The notes under the pieces are model-generated. The model saw only the letters and a program-made list of their open reading frames with translations. It searched no databases and was not told the origin of the DNA. This document shows, one piece after another, positions 39,108 to 47,461 of a stretch of 64,000 nucleotides of DNA; positions within the stretch are counted from its first letter, which is position 1, and the number at the start of each line of letters is the position of its first letter. The DNA comes from Thermoguttaceae bacterium (GTDB lineage: Bacteria; Planctomycetota; Planctomycetia; Pirellulales; Thermoguttaceae). Location: positions 1 to 64,000 of the forward strand of contig JAFSMW010000148.1 of NCBI GenBank assembly GCA_017447745.1, written 5' to 3'. Both the position numbers and the translations under genes were made by a program.

Positions 39108-39187
39108 AATTAGTAATGAGTAATTAGTAATTACGCAAAGCGCCTCACAAAATATTCTCGCAACTCGCTACTCGCAACTCGCAACTA
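39108..39187. repeat. Two adjacent heptamer arrays
   Basis: TAGTAAT-type units (39108-39132), then a CGCAAAGCG core (39134-39142), then ACTCGCA-type units (about 39160-39187) that touch the panC stop codon. Two unrelated heptamer sequences of the same period stand side by side. Confidence 0.8.
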
Positions 39188-40057
39188 TAGCAAAACCGCG
39201 TTGTCGATGAGTCGTGTCGACCCGATTCTAACCGCCAGCAGGGCGACGAGTTCTTTGTCCTGCCAGAGTTCCGGCTTGACGACGTCTGTTTCCGGAACGG
39301 GGTCGAGGTTTTCGCCTTCAACCAGAATCGCGTAATCGACGCTGGCGTCTTTCGGTTCGGAAACGATTTCTCTCATGGCGTCGGCAATTTGAGCGACGGT
39401 ATATTCTCCCGTGCCAGCCATCTCTTTAGCCTTTTTCAAAGCGCGGCTTAAGCAGAGGGCTTCCTCGGTTTCCGCTTCTGACATGTACCGGTTTCGGCTG
39501 CTGATCGCCAGCCCTTCCGGTTCTCGAACGATGGGACAGCGAATGATTTCAACCGGCACGTTGAGGTCATTTACCATCCGTTTGACGACCTGAACCTGCT
39601 GGAAGTCTTTCTGCCCGAAATAGGACTTTGTCGCCTGAGTGAGGTTGAACAATTTCAAAACGACGGTCGCAACGCCTTGAAAATGAATCGGACGCAGTTT
39701 GCCTTCCAAGCGGTCTGCCGGGGCGGCGGTAACATTAACCCACGTGCAGAATCCTTCCGGATACATTTCCGCCGGAGACGGAATAAACGCGACGTCGCAG
39801 TGCGCCGCTTCGAGCTTTTCGATATCCGCCGCTTCCGTTCGCGGGTACTTGTCGAAATCCTCGTTCGGCCCGAACTGGGACGGGTTGACAAACACGGACG
39901 CGACGGCAATGTCGCATTCTGCCTTTGCGAAGTCAACGAGGCTGATGTGCCCTGCGTGAAGGGCGCCCATTGTCGGGACAAGCCCTACGGTTTTATTTTC
40001 TTTTCGCCATTGAGCGGCAAGCGCCGCCATTTCTGAGGTTGTACGAACTATTTGCAT
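39185..40057 (-). CDS. panC: Pantothenate synthetase
   Basis: Joins pantoate and beta-alanine with ATP to give pantothenate. 290 residues. PTMGALHAGHISLV carries the HxGH-type ATP site, VFVNPSQFGPNEDFDKYPR and YFGQKDFQQVQVVKRMV bind substrates, and SSRNRYMS is the KMSKS-like loop. Together with coaD it covers two steps of CoA supply, relevant to the fatty-acid block downstream. Confidence 0.97.
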   Translation of the reverse strand: MQIVRTTSEMAALAAQWRKENKTVGLVPTMGALHAGHISLVDFAKAECDIAVASVFVNPSQFGPNEDFDKYPRTEAADIEKLEAAHCDVAFIPSPAEMYPEGFCTWVNVTAAPADRLEGKLRPIHFQGVATVVLKLFNLTQATKSYFGQKDFQQVQVVKRMVNDLNVPVEIIRCPIVREPEGLAISSRNRYMSEAETEEALCLSRALKKAKEMAGTGEYTVAQIADAMREIVSEPKDASVDYAILVEGENLDPVPETDVVKPELWQDKELVALLAVRIGSTRLIDNAVLL

Positions 40058-40093
40058 GGTTTTGTTGAGGAATTAGGAGTAGAAAGTGGATGG

Positions 40094-40230
40094 AAGGCGG
40101 TAACGGAGCGAACAACGTGAGCGGAGTTACGCAGTTCGCCGAAGGCGAACAAAAAGTTAAAACCAACGCCAAGTTCGCCTGACGGCGAATGCGTAATTCC
40201 GTTCGCTAACGCTCACTTCATTACCGCCTT
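40094..40230. repeat. Palindromic MITE-like element
   Basis: The ends AAGGCGGTAA and TTACCGCCTT are exact inverted repeats. The arms stay imperfectly complementary inward, each holding a small hairpin of the form TTCGCC-loop-GGCGAA (40135-40149 and 40174-40189), with an AT-richer centre (40151-40172). No reading frame inside. Similar small hairpins occur at 57657-57671. Confidence 0.65.
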
Positions 40231-40302
40231 TCAATCCTTTCGCAAATCATTTCCAATTTCTCTCTATTTTACATTTAATTATACGAATCTCAACCCCCCC
40301 TA

Positions 40303-40331
40303 TTGTATTTCTGACAATATTATTTTATAAT
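40303..40331 (+). promoter_or_regulatory. Sigma-70-like promoter of the VCBS gene
   Basis: TTGTAT (40303-40308) and TATAAT (40326-40331) are spaced by 17 bases. Predicted transcription would start about 75 bases before the ATG at 40414, so the heptamer array lies in the 5' leader. Confidence 0.6.
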
Positions 40332-40413
40332 TCATTAAATGATATGGGGAAACCATCATTCCTACTCCCTATTCCCTACTCCCTATTTCCTTCCCACAAC
40401 TCAAGGAGACAAC

Positions 40414-41601
40414 ATGAAACGAATCCTGTTTTTGGCGTTGACGTTATCGGCGTCTTCGCTCTTTGCGGCAGATTATTTGACGTTCGAACGCGTTGACGTC
40501 GACCCGGTCTTTCGTTCTGAAGGCGCGGCAATTGCCGACTATAACAACGACGGCACGCCTGACCTGGGCGTTGGCGAACTGTATTATGCGGCGCCTGACT
40601 GGAAGCCGGTTCCGTTTAACGGCAAAAGCTATTCTGAATACAAATGGCAAAACTACAGTACCGTTTTCGGCGCTGCGGCGGCAGACGTCAATAAAGACGG
40701 TTTTGTTGATTTCATTCGTCTTCCGTGGCCTGGCAAGACGCAGTACTGGTACGCCAACCCCGGCAAAGACGCGGCTAACGGCGTTGAATGGAAAGAGTAC
40801 AAGATTACAGACGTCCTCAATAACGAAAGCCCCGTCGCGCTGGATATGGACGGCGACGGCATCGTAGAAATTGTCGGCGGCTGGAATCCCGACGTCAACA
40901 ACACCAACAGCCCCCAGCGTCGCGTTGCGATTTTCAAAGCGGGCGACGATCCCACTCAGCCGTGGACGCGAATTGACGTCTCGGAACTCGATCATCCGGC
41001 GGCGGGGCATTATTCTCACGGCTTCGGAATCGGGGACGTCAACGGAGACGGCCGCCCGGACATCGTAACGCCGTTTGGGTATTTCCTTCAGCCCAAAGAG
41101 GGTTTGACAAGCGGCGCGAAATGGGAAGAAGTCAAAGCGGATTTCGGTCCGGAATGTTCGCACATGCAGGTTGCTGACTTCGACGGCGACGGAAAAGCGG
41201 AAATCTTTACAACCGCCGCTCACAATTTCGGAATCTGGATGTTTAAGCAGAACAAAGACGGCGGCTGGGACAGAATCGTCATTGAAGACCCGGACGACAA
41301 AATCAATTCCCAGTACCACTCCACAAAGATGGTCGACATGAACGGAGACGGCAAGCTGGACATTGTTACCGGCAAACGCTGGATGGCGCACGGCGGACAC
41401 GATCCAGGCGCGTTCCTCCCGGCTGAACTGATCTGGTACGAGAACAAATGCACCCCTGAAAAGGTCAAGTGGGTTCGACACCTTATCGACGGCGCCAGCG
41501 GCGTCGCAACCGACTTTGACGTCAACGACGTCAACGGCGACGGCAAACCTGACATTCTCATTTCCAATAAGCGCGGCGTTATGCTGTTTATTCAGAAATA
41601 A
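40414..41601 (+). CDS. Secreted VCBS/FG-GAP repeat protein
   Basis: 395 residues. ATG 40414 has a strong AAGGAG and gives a signal peptide (MKRILFLALTLSASSLFAA). About seven FG-GAP/VCBS calcium-binding repeats follow, with cores like DYNNDGTPDLGVG, DVNKDGFVDFI, DMDGDGIVEIVGG, DVNGDGRPDIV, DFDGDGKAEIF, DMNGDGKLDIV and DVNGDGKPDIL, so it probably folds as a beta-propeller. No catalytic motif was seen. Likely periplasmic or extracellular; ligand unknown. Confidence 0.9.
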   Translation: MKRILFLALTLSASSLFAADYLTFERVDVDPVFRSEGAAIADYNNDGTPDLGVGELYYAAPDWKPVPFNGKSYSEYKWQNYSTVFGAAAADVNKDGFVDFIRLPWPGKTQYWYANPGKDAANGVEWKEYKITDVLNNESPVALDMDGDGIVEIVGGWNPDVNNTNSPQRRVAIFKAGDDPTQPWTRIDVSELDHPAAGHYSHGFGIGDVNGDGRPDIVTPFGYFLQPKEGLTSGAKWEEVKADFGPECSHMQVADFDGDGKAEIFTTAAHNFGIWMFKQNKDGGWDRIVIEDPDDKINSQYHSTKMVDMNGDGKLDIVTGKRWMAHGGHDPGAFLPAELIWYENKCTPEKVKWVRHLIDGASGVATDFDVNDVNGDGKPDILISNKRGVMLFIQK

Positions 41602-41635
41602 TTTCCCATACAACGCGAATAATTAATAAGATAAT

Positions 41636-41686
41636 CGGCGCAAAAGATAAATATTTCAAAATATTTTTCTTTTTGCGTCGTTTTTT
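41636..41686 (+). terminator. Intrinsic terminator after the VCBS gene
   Basis: A long hairpin: CGGCGCAAAAGA pairs with TCTTTTTGCGTCG, extended by AAATATTT/AATATTTT, followed by TTTTTT at 41681-41686. Confidence 0.8.
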
Positions 41687-41756
41687 ATTTTGTTTTTGAC
41701 TATAATAATTATTTAAGCAGAATTAAGATTCCTCTATTTTATTTATATTGTTTATT

Positions 41757-42845
41757 ATGAAATATGCCAACGTTGTTTTGATCGTAATTGCAGCTGTTGC
41801 TTCAGTCCTTTTTTCCGTGAACGTTCAGGCGCAACAGGGGACGTCTTTTCCGTTTTCTGGGATTGACGGCGCTCATCAAATTTGCGGACCAAAGATTTCT
41901 CCCGACGCGCTCCGGGGAAAAGTCGTCTTTGTTGAATACTGGGGGACGAATTGCGGTCCGTGCCGTCAAATGATGCCTCATCTTCAAGAAATGTATTCTC
42001 AGCTTGGCAAATCCGGTTTGTTTTGCGTTATCGGAAACCACGTTCAGCAGTATTCCCCTGAAACTGACAAGTTCCTTAAAGAAAAGGGTATTACGTTTCC
42101 GGTATATCAACATCTGAGCTTGCCGGTCAACCAAGGTTTTTCCGGCATTCCGCACGCTTTTCTGTTTGACGTTACCGGGAAAGTTGTAGCAGAAGGGCAT
42201 CCGAAGGATCTCATCAACAAGGTTCCCCCATTGCTTCAGGAAGCCATGGTTATGAAAAAAACAGGCGTTCTGAACGCTTTTGAGGATTCTACGATCCCTG
42301 GCGGTCTGCGACATCCCTTCGCCGATTCCGACCTGGGAAAGTTCCAAAAGGCTGCTTTGGCTATGTTCATGCCTGGTAAACCGTGGCTGCCAAACTATAA
42401 AAAACTTCAAAAAGCGGCTCAATCCGATGAGAATTTAGAGGCGCAAAACGCTCTATCAACTCTCGACAGCTATCTTCATGACGAGATTGTTCGTCTGCTG
42501 GCGTTGGCAAAAACGGACCCGGCAAAAGCTTACGTTTCAATTGACAGACTCAACCGATCAATTAAAGGCATGAATCAGGAGCGCGCTCTTGCGGACGTTG
42601 TCAAAACGCTTTCCGCCGACAAGAACGTTAAAGATCTATCGGCGATACTGATTAATATTGCCGATTTCGAATCCAATGCCAAACGAATGAATCCAACAGC
42701 GGTCAAAAACAAGGCGGAAAGTTTGTTTAATTCCCTTAAAACCTATTGCAGCAGAAAAGACCTTTCTAAACTACTCAAAAAGGAAGCCATTGACGCCGCT
42801 CGGGAACTCAAGCAAAAATACGGAAGCAGGTCAGCAATTAAATAG
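41757..42845 (+). CDS. Exported thioredoxin-like (TlpA/ResA-type) protein
   Basis: 362 residues. Signal peptide ending VNVQAQ, then a thioredoxin fold: GKVVFVEYWGTNCGPCRQMMP with the CGPC redox pair, and GIPHAFLFDVTGKVV with the cis-Pro region. The C-terminal part of about 180 residues is helical, Lys/Ala-rich and not recognised. It probably reduces or oxidises envelope disulphides, for example in cytochrome maturation. ATG 41757 is preferred to an in-frame TTG at 41748. A TATAAT at 41701 may be its -10 box. Confidence 0.88.
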   Translation: MKYANVVLIVIAAVASVLFSVNVQAQQGTSFPFSGIDGAHQICGPKISPDALRGKVVFVEYWGTNCGPCRQMMPHLQEMYSQLGKSGLFCVIGNHVQQYSPETDKFLKEKGITFPVYQHLSLPVNQGFSGIPHAFLFDVTGKVVAEGHPKDLINKVPPLLQEAMVMKKTGVLNAFEDSTIPGGLRHPFADSDLGKFQKAALAMFMPGKPWLPNYKKLQKAAQSDENLEAQNALSTLDSYLHDEIVRLLALAKTDPAKAYVSIDRLNRSIKGMNQERALADVVKTLSADKNVKDLSAILINIADFESNAKRMNPTAVKNKAESLFNSLKTYCSRKDLSKLLKKEAIDAARELKQKYGSRSAIK

Positions 42846-42851
42846 ACAGCA

Positions 42852-42920
42852 GCGCAAAGCGCTTCCTCTAGAACCGCGTAGCGGTTCAATGTTAATAGCC
42901 GTGGGTTTTAACTCACGGAG
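42852..42920 (-). repeat. Double-hairpin dispersed repeat, copy B
   Basis: In reverse orientation. Tail GCGCAAAGCGCTTCCTCTA, hairpin GAACCGCGTAGCGGTTC, spacer AATGTTAATAG, hairpin CCGTGGGTTTTAACTCACGG. It lies 6 bases after the thioredoxin gene stop and could also act as its 3' end. Confidence 0.88.
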
Positions 42921-43038
42921 GCAGTAGGCGTCAGTGCAAAGCGCTTCGCTTGCGTAATTACGCATTAATTCCAACTCATCTCTCCTAGCCTATTTCATAT
43001 TTTTGTTTATATTAGGAAAAATTTTCCCGTACAGCCCC

Positions 43039-43066
43039 TTGACAATTCTTGAAAAATCAATATTAT
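43039..43066 (+). promoter_or_regulatory. Sigma-70-like promoter of rpmF
   Basis: Consensus TTGACA at 43039-43044 and TATTAT at 43061-43066, spacing 16. It drives rpmF; the terminator after rpmF may limit readthrough into fabD. Confidence 0.7.
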
Positions 43067-43186
43067 ATTTATTCAAGTTTTTTCTGTAGGGAAAAGTTTA
43101 CGTTTTCCATACAGATTATCGTAAAATAATTTTTCTCCGTAGCGGGGAAATCAAATTAACATACAAGTAACTCAAAGGAGAGAAAA

Positions 43187-43372
43187 ATGGCAGTCCCCAA
43201 GAGAAAACATTCCAATCATCGCACCGGCATTCGTCGTTCCCACGACGGTAAATCCCCAATCCAGCTTTCCATTTGTCCAGAATGCCGTCAGGCAGTCCCG
43301 ACTCACGTTGTTTGCCCAAACTGCGGCACGTATATGGGACGCAAAATTACTGAAGAAGTCGAAAATAAATAA
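43187..43372 (+). CDS. rpmF: 50S ribosomal protein L32
   Basis: 61 residues. MAVPKRKHSNHRTGIRRSHDG is the typical bL32 N-terminus. CPEC and CPNCG form the zinc-binding cysteine pairs. AAGGAG precedes the ATG. Neighbouring fatty-acid genes are the common bacterial context of rpmF, although plsX and fabH are not present here. Confidence 0.97.
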   Translation: MAVPKRKHSNHRTGIRRSHDGKSPIQLSICPECRQAVPTHVVCPNCGTYMGRKITEEVENK

Positions 43373-43397
43373 AATAAGACAAAACTCCTTGATAAAA

Positions 43398-43431
43398 AAC
43401 GCGAGAGGGATTATCTTTCTCGCGTTTTTTT
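43398..43431 (+). terminator. Intrinsic terminator after rpmF
   Basis: AACGCGAGA (43398-43406) pairs with TCTCGCGTT (43418-43426), followed by a run of T to 43431. Confidence 0.9.
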
Positions 43432-43611
43432 ATATATTTATCAATTATAACGATAAAACGGTCTTGTTTTTTTAGCCAAAAAAGGTATGCTAGGTAAAAG
43501 GGCGAGAGACATGAGTTTTTCTCTGTAATCCTTTTATAGAGAAATGGCGTTGTTCCTTGGTTTTTACTGAAAGGTCTCTTGGCGTCCTACAATTTAACCA
43601 AATTCCCAACA

Positions 43612-44529
43612 ATGAGTAAAATTGCATTTTTATTTCCAGGACAAGGCGCTCAAAGCGTCGGCATGTGCGGAGAACTGTTAGCCTCCAATTCACGCGTTCA
43701 GGAGTTATTTCGTCAAGCAAACGATATTTTAGGTTACGATCTGGCAGACGTATGTCTTCACGGTCCGGTGGACAAGCTGGACAGCACGGTTGTTTCGCAG
43801 CCGGCGATTTTTACAGCGTCTTTTGCTGCATTGGAAGTTCTCAAAGAGACTGATCCGGAAGCGGTTGAAAATTGTTCAGCGGCGGCGGGGTTGAGCCTGG
43901 GCGAATACACCGCATTGACCTTTGCTGGCGCAATGACGTTCGAGGAAGGACTGAGACTGGTTCAAAAACGCGGCGAAGCCATGCAGGAATCGGCAGACGC
44001 CACTCAAGGCGGGATGGTTAGCATCATGGGATTGGAACGAGAAAAAGTCTCGGAACTCTGCGCCAAAGTCTTGGAAGATTTGCCGGGAGAAACGCTCAAA
44101 GAGGCGAATTTCCTCTGTCCGGGCAACATTGTATTGTCGGGAACGAAGGCGGCTTGCCAGCATGCAGAAGAATTGGCGGAATCGTTTGGCGCAATGAAAG
44201 CGACCGCTTTGGCGGTAGCTGGCGCGTTCCATACTGAAATGATGAAGCCGGCAGACGAGAAGCTGGCGGCAGCTCTGGAAGGCGTCAACATGCAGTCGCC
44301 TCGCATTCCGGTTTATTCCAACGTGGATTTTCAGACTCACTCTGATCCGGAAGAAATCAAGGCGATTTTGGTCAAACAGGTTTTGTCCTCCGTATACTGG
44401 GAAGACCTTATTCGCAAAGCGCTTGAGGACGGTTTTGACCAGTTTTACGAAATCGGACCCGGCCGCGTTCTGACAAGCCTCATGAAACGCATCAACCGCA
44501 AGACGCCTTGTAAAAAGATTGATTGTTAA
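43612..44529 (+). CDS. fabD: Malonyl-CoA:ACP transacylase
   Basis: Loads malonate onto acyl carrier protein for fatty-acid elongation. 305 residues. KIAFLFPGQGAQSVGMCGEL is the conserved start, GLSLGEYTAL holds the active Ser, and AGAFHTEMM the active His. ATG 43612 gives the family-typical N-terminus; an in-frame TTG at 43579 would add 11 residues. First of the fab genes (fabD, fabG, acpP, fabF). Confidence 0.96.
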   Translation: MSKIAFLFPGQGAQSVGMCGELLASNSRVQELFRQANDILGYDLADVCLHGPVDKLDSTVVSQPAIFTASFAALEVLKETDPEAVENCSAAAGLSLGEYTALTFAGAMTFEEGLRLVQKRGEAMQESADATQGGMVSIMGLEREKVSELCAKVLEDLPGETLKEANFLCPGNIVLSGTKAACQHAEELAESFGAMKATALAVAGAFHTEMMKPADEKLAAALEGVNMQSPRIPVYSNVDFQTHSDPEEIKAILVKQVLSSVYWEDLIRKALEDGFDQFYEIGPGRVLTSLMKRINRKTPCKKIDC

Positions 44530-44673
44530 GTCCGCTTTCCCGTTTAAGCGATACCTTACAGACGTACAACAGATACATAAATTCTTTGAGAAATTGGATG
44601 AATTTTCCTCAAAAATGACAAATGACGTCCATTTCTCAATCATTTTATAACTTCATTTGAAAGGAATGTAATT

Positions 44674-45438
44674 ATGGAAAATCCATCCCCAATTTCGGTA
44701 GATTTGTCCGGGCAGAAAGCTCTTGTAACAGGAGCGACGCGCGGTCTGGGGCGAGCCATTGCGATTACTCTTGCCGCTAACGGCGCAGGAGTTGCCTGTA
44801 TTGGAACGAACGAAGCCAAACTCAACGAAACCGTAGAGTATATCCGTTCAGCCGGAGGCGAAGCGGACGCATACGTCTGCAACGTTGCCGACCCGGCAGC
44901 CGTCGCTGCAACCTGCGAAGCCGTTATTGCAAAGTGGGGATTTGTTGACATCCTGGTCAACAACGCCGGCATTACGCGCGATAAATTGCTCATGCAAATG
45001 GAAGACGAAGACTGGGACGCGGTTCTCAACATCAACCTCAAGGGAACGTTTCTCTTTACTCGCGCGATCTCTCGTTTGATGATCAGCAAGCGCAAGGGTA
45101 AAATCATCAACATATCCAGCGTTTCCGGCTTGATGGGCAATCCAGGTCAGGCGAACTATTCCGCTTCCAAGGCTGGGATTATTGGATTCACTGCCACCGT
45201 TGCCAAGGAAATCGCCAAACGCGGCGTAACCTGCAACGCTATCGCTCCCGGATTTATGCAGACGGACATGACTGCGGCGTTGGGAGAGGTTGGTCTGGAT
45301 ATTGCCAAGCAGACAATCCCGATGAAAAAAGTCGGTCAGCCGCAGGACATTGCCAATGCGGTTCTGTTCCTGGCTTCGCCGGCGGCGTCGTACATAACCG
45401 GTCAGGTTTTGGCTGTCGATGGCGGCATGACCTGCTAA
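44674..45438 (+). CDS. fabG: 3-oxoacyl-ACP reductase
   Basis: NADPH-dependent short-chain reductase of fatty-acid elongation. 254 residues. TGATRGLGRAIA binds the cofactor, NNAGITRD follows, and the Ser-Tyr-Lys triad is in ISSVSG and YSASKAG. Ends with VLAVDGGMTC. An AAGGAA site precedes the ATG. It lies 144 bases after fabD. Confidence 0.96.
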   Translation: MENPSPISVDLSGQKALVTGATRGLGRAIAITLAANGAGVACIGTNEAKLNETVEYIRSAGGEADAYVCNVADPAAVAATCEAVIAKWGFVDILVNNAGITRDKLLMQMEDEDWDAVLNINLKGTFLFTRAISRLMISKRKGKIINISSVSGLMGNPGQANYSASKAGIIGFTATVAKEIAKRGVTCNAIAPGFMQTDMTAALGEVGLDIAKQTIPMKKVGQPQDIANAVLFLASPAASYITGQVLAVDGGMTC

Positions 45439-45442
45439 GTTA

Positions 45443-45545
45443 TGGGGCAGTAGGGAGTAGGGAGTAATATTAAGTTTTTAGTGGTTAGTAGTTAGTGGTT
45501 AGTAGTTAGTACGCAAGCGCTGCTCTCACTTACCACTTACCACTT
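45443..45545. repeat. Three heptamer families in one block
   Basis: GGGAGTA units (45450-45466), TTAGTGG/TTAGTAG units (about 45480-45510), a CGCAAGCG core (45512-45519), then inverted CTTACCA units (about 45528-45543). It fills much of the fabG-acpP gap. Confidence 0.8.
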
Positions 45546-45592
45546 TAACCCAATTTTCTTTTCAGAAAAAGAAAATTTATAGGAAACTGATA

Positions 45593-45620
45593 TAGACAAA
45601 TTTCATAAAAGCAGTACAAT
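45593..45620 (+). promoter_or_regulatory. Candidate acpP promoter
   Basis: TAGACA (45593-45598) and TACAAT (45615-45620), spacing 16. With the 293-bp gap after fabG this suggests acpP has its own promoter, fitting the high demand for acyl carrier protein. Confidence 0.5.
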
Positions 45621-45731
45621 AAACATATAGAGATTATTGAAATAATCTCCTGTATGGAGTAATGGATTATATTCCATCCGTTTTTTGTTCTGATTACACA
45701 GAACCAGTTTATTTTTTTTGGAGGAACAACC

Positions 45732-45980
45732 GTGTCTGAACAAGATATTAAACAAAAGGTTTTCGAACTCGTTTCCGAACACCTTGGAGTTGACATTGAG
45801 AAAATTACAGACGATACGTCTTTTATTAACGATTTGGGCGCTGACTCGTTGGACATTGTCGAACTGGTCATGGACTTGGAAGAACAATTCAACGTCAAGA
45901 TTCCGGAAGACATCGCTGACAAGATTCAAACCGTCGGCGACGCTGTAACGTACATTACGGAGCAGTCGGCAAATAACTAA
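45732..45980 (+). CDS. acpP: Acyl carrier protein
   Basis: 82 residues, acidic and helical, with the phosphopantetheine attachment Ser in LGADSLDIVELVMDLEE. The start is GTG, preceded by a strong GGAGGA. Carries growing acyl chains between the neighbouring Fab enzymes. Confidence 0.97.
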   Translation: MSEQDIKQKVFELVSEHLGVDIEKITDDTSFINDLGADSLDIVELVMDLEEQFNVKIPEDIADKIQTVGDAVTYITEQSANN

Positions 45981-46004
45981 CGGAAAAGAAGTGAAAGACG
46001 AGGG

Positions 46005-46034
46005 AAAGGCTCCGCTGTCAGGCGGGGTTCTTTT
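46005..46034 (+). terminator. Possible terminator after acpP
   Basis: AAGGCTCCGC pairs with GGCGGGGTTC (some G-U pairs) and is followed by TTTT. The stem is weaker than the other terminators; it may partly uncouple acpP from fabF. Confidence 0.5.
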
Positions 46035-46080
46035 CCTTGCTGTCGCTTGTTACTAACAATTTACTTCTAATCACTTGAAT

Positions 46081-47334
46081 ATGGAAAAGCGAATTGCTGT
46101 TACCGGTTTTGGAGCGTTATGTTCGTTGGGCGCCACGGCAAAAGAAGTTTGGGATAACGTTTGCCAGGGGAAGTCTGCCATTTCACACATCAGCAACTTC
46201 GATGTAACAGCGTATCGCACTCGTATAGCAGGTGAAATCAAGGATTTGGAAGCACAGCTTCATCTTTCCAAATTCATTCTTCCCAAAGACGTCAAAAAGC
46301 TGGATAACTCGTCGATTTACGGTCTTATCGCCGCTCAGGAGGCGATGGACATGGCGGCAATTCCGGAAAATTATTACGACACCTGGCGCTGTGGAACGCT
46401 TATTGGATCTGGAATTGGCGGACTGCGAACGATGGAACTTCAGTACGACCGGCTTATTTCAGGCGGACCGTCGAGAGTTTCTCCGTTTACAATTCCCAAG
46501 CTGATTGCCAACATGGTCTGCGGCAACTGTTCCATTCGATTTGGACTCCATGGCCCGTCGTACGCCGCTGTAAGCGCCTGCGCTTCTGGCGCTCACGCTA
46601 TCGGCGCGGCAATAGACATGATTCGTCTTGATCGCTGCGACATGGTTCTTTGCGGCGCGGCGGAAGCGGCGGTTACTCCGCTGAGTTTTGCCGGGTTCTG
46701 CGCCATGCGCGCTATGTCTGAACGAAACGACGATCCGCAAAGAGCGTCGCGTCCGTTCGACAAAGACAGAGACGGGTTCCTTATGTCAGACGGCGCCGGC
46801 ATTCTGGTTTTGGAAGACTTGGAAAAGGCGAAAAAACGCGGCGCAAAAATCTATGCTGAAATCGTGGGCTTTGCCTCTACAAGCGATGCTAACCATATCA
46901 CAAGCCCCCTTAGCGACGGCTTGGGCGGAGCCATGTCCATGAGATTTGCGTTAAAAGAAGCAAAGCTTAATCCTGAACAAATCGGATATATCAACACTCA
47001 CGGAACAAGCACCCCGCTGGGCGACATTTCAGAAGTCAACGGAATCAAAGCCGTTTTTGGAGATTACGCCAAGTCGCTGCCTATTTCCAGCACGAAGTCT
47101 GAAACAGGGCATCTGCTCGGCGCCAGCGGTTCTGTAGAAGCCATCTTTTCAATGTTTGTCATTAACGAGGGAATTATTCCTCCAACAATCAACATTGAAA
47201 ATCAGGATCCGGAATGTGATTTAGACGTCGTTCCAAACGTGGCGCGAGAAAAGAAAGTCGATTACGTTTTGTCCAACAACTTCGGTTTTGGAGGGCATAA
47301 CGCGACATTGATTCTCAAACGATTTATGGACTAA
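46081..47334 (+). CDS. fabF: 3-oxoacyl-ACP synthase II
   Basis: Condensing enzyme of fatty-acid elongation. 417 residues. The Cys-His-His triad is in VSACASGAH, NTHGTSTPLGD and KSETGHLLGASGS; the C-terminus NNFGFGGHNATLIL is typical. ATG 46081 is preferred over a TTG two codons upstream. Follows acpP by about 100 bases. Confidence 0.96.
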   Translation: MEKRIAVTGFGALCSLGATAKEVWDNVCQGKSAISHISNFDVTAYRTRIAGEIKDLEAQLHLSKFILPKDVKKLDNSSIYGLIAAQEAMDMAAIPENYYDTWRCGTLIGSGIGGLRTMELQYDRLISGGPSRVSPFTIPKLIANMVCGNCSIRFGLHGPSYAAVSACASGAHAIGAAIDMIRLDRCDMVLCGAAEAAVTPLSFAGFCAMRAMSERNDDPQRASRPFDKDRDGFLMSDGAGILVLEDLEKAKKRGAKIYAEIVGFASTSDANHITSPLSDGLGGAMSMRFALKEAKLNPEQIGYINTHGTSTPLGDISEVNGIKAVFGDYAKSLPISSTKSETGHLLGASGSVEAIFSMFVINEGIIPPTINIENQDPECDLDVVPNVAREKKVDYVLSNNFGFGGHNATLILKRFMD

Positions 47335-47394
47335 AAAGTGATTAGTAATTAGTAATTAAATTACTGACTGATTACACAAGCGTAACAATATTAG

Positions 47395-47434
47395 AATGCG
47401 GGAGAACCACAATAGCGATCCTCCCGCATTTTGT
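47395..47434 (+). terminator. Intrinsic terminator after fabF
   Basis: AATGCGGGAG (47395-47404) pairs with CTCCCGCATT (47421-47430), then TTGTTTT. A short TTAGTAA heptamer run (47341-47358) precedes it. Confidence 0.88.
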
Positions 47435-47461
47435 TTTATACGACAATCAGAAAGTCTGGTT

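Larger units (their letters stand above)
40058..40413. other. Intergenic region with palindromic element and VCBS-gene promoter
   Basis: A divergent gap of 356 bases. It holds the 137-bp palindrome (40094-40230), an AT-rich promoter segment (40303-40331), and a CCTACTC/CCTATTC heptamer array (about 40362-40392) placed just before the AAGGAG of the VCBS gene. No gene was seen. Confidence 0.6.
42846..43186. other. Intergenic region before rpmF
   Basis: 341 bases holding double-hairpin copy B (42852-42920), a GCGCTTCGCTTGCG core with a short TAATTACGC remnant (42941-42965), the rpmF promoter (43039-43066), and an inverted repeat in the leader, CTGTAGGGAAAA / TTTTCCATACAG (43085-43115, one mismatch). 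The last could be a leader hairpin, perhaps for ribosomal autoregulation. No gene was seen. Confidence 0.55.

Noticed and set aside
43085-43115. Inverted repeat before rpmF as a riboswitch
   Set aside because: The stem is too small and isolated to match any riboswitch class; at most a leader hairpin.
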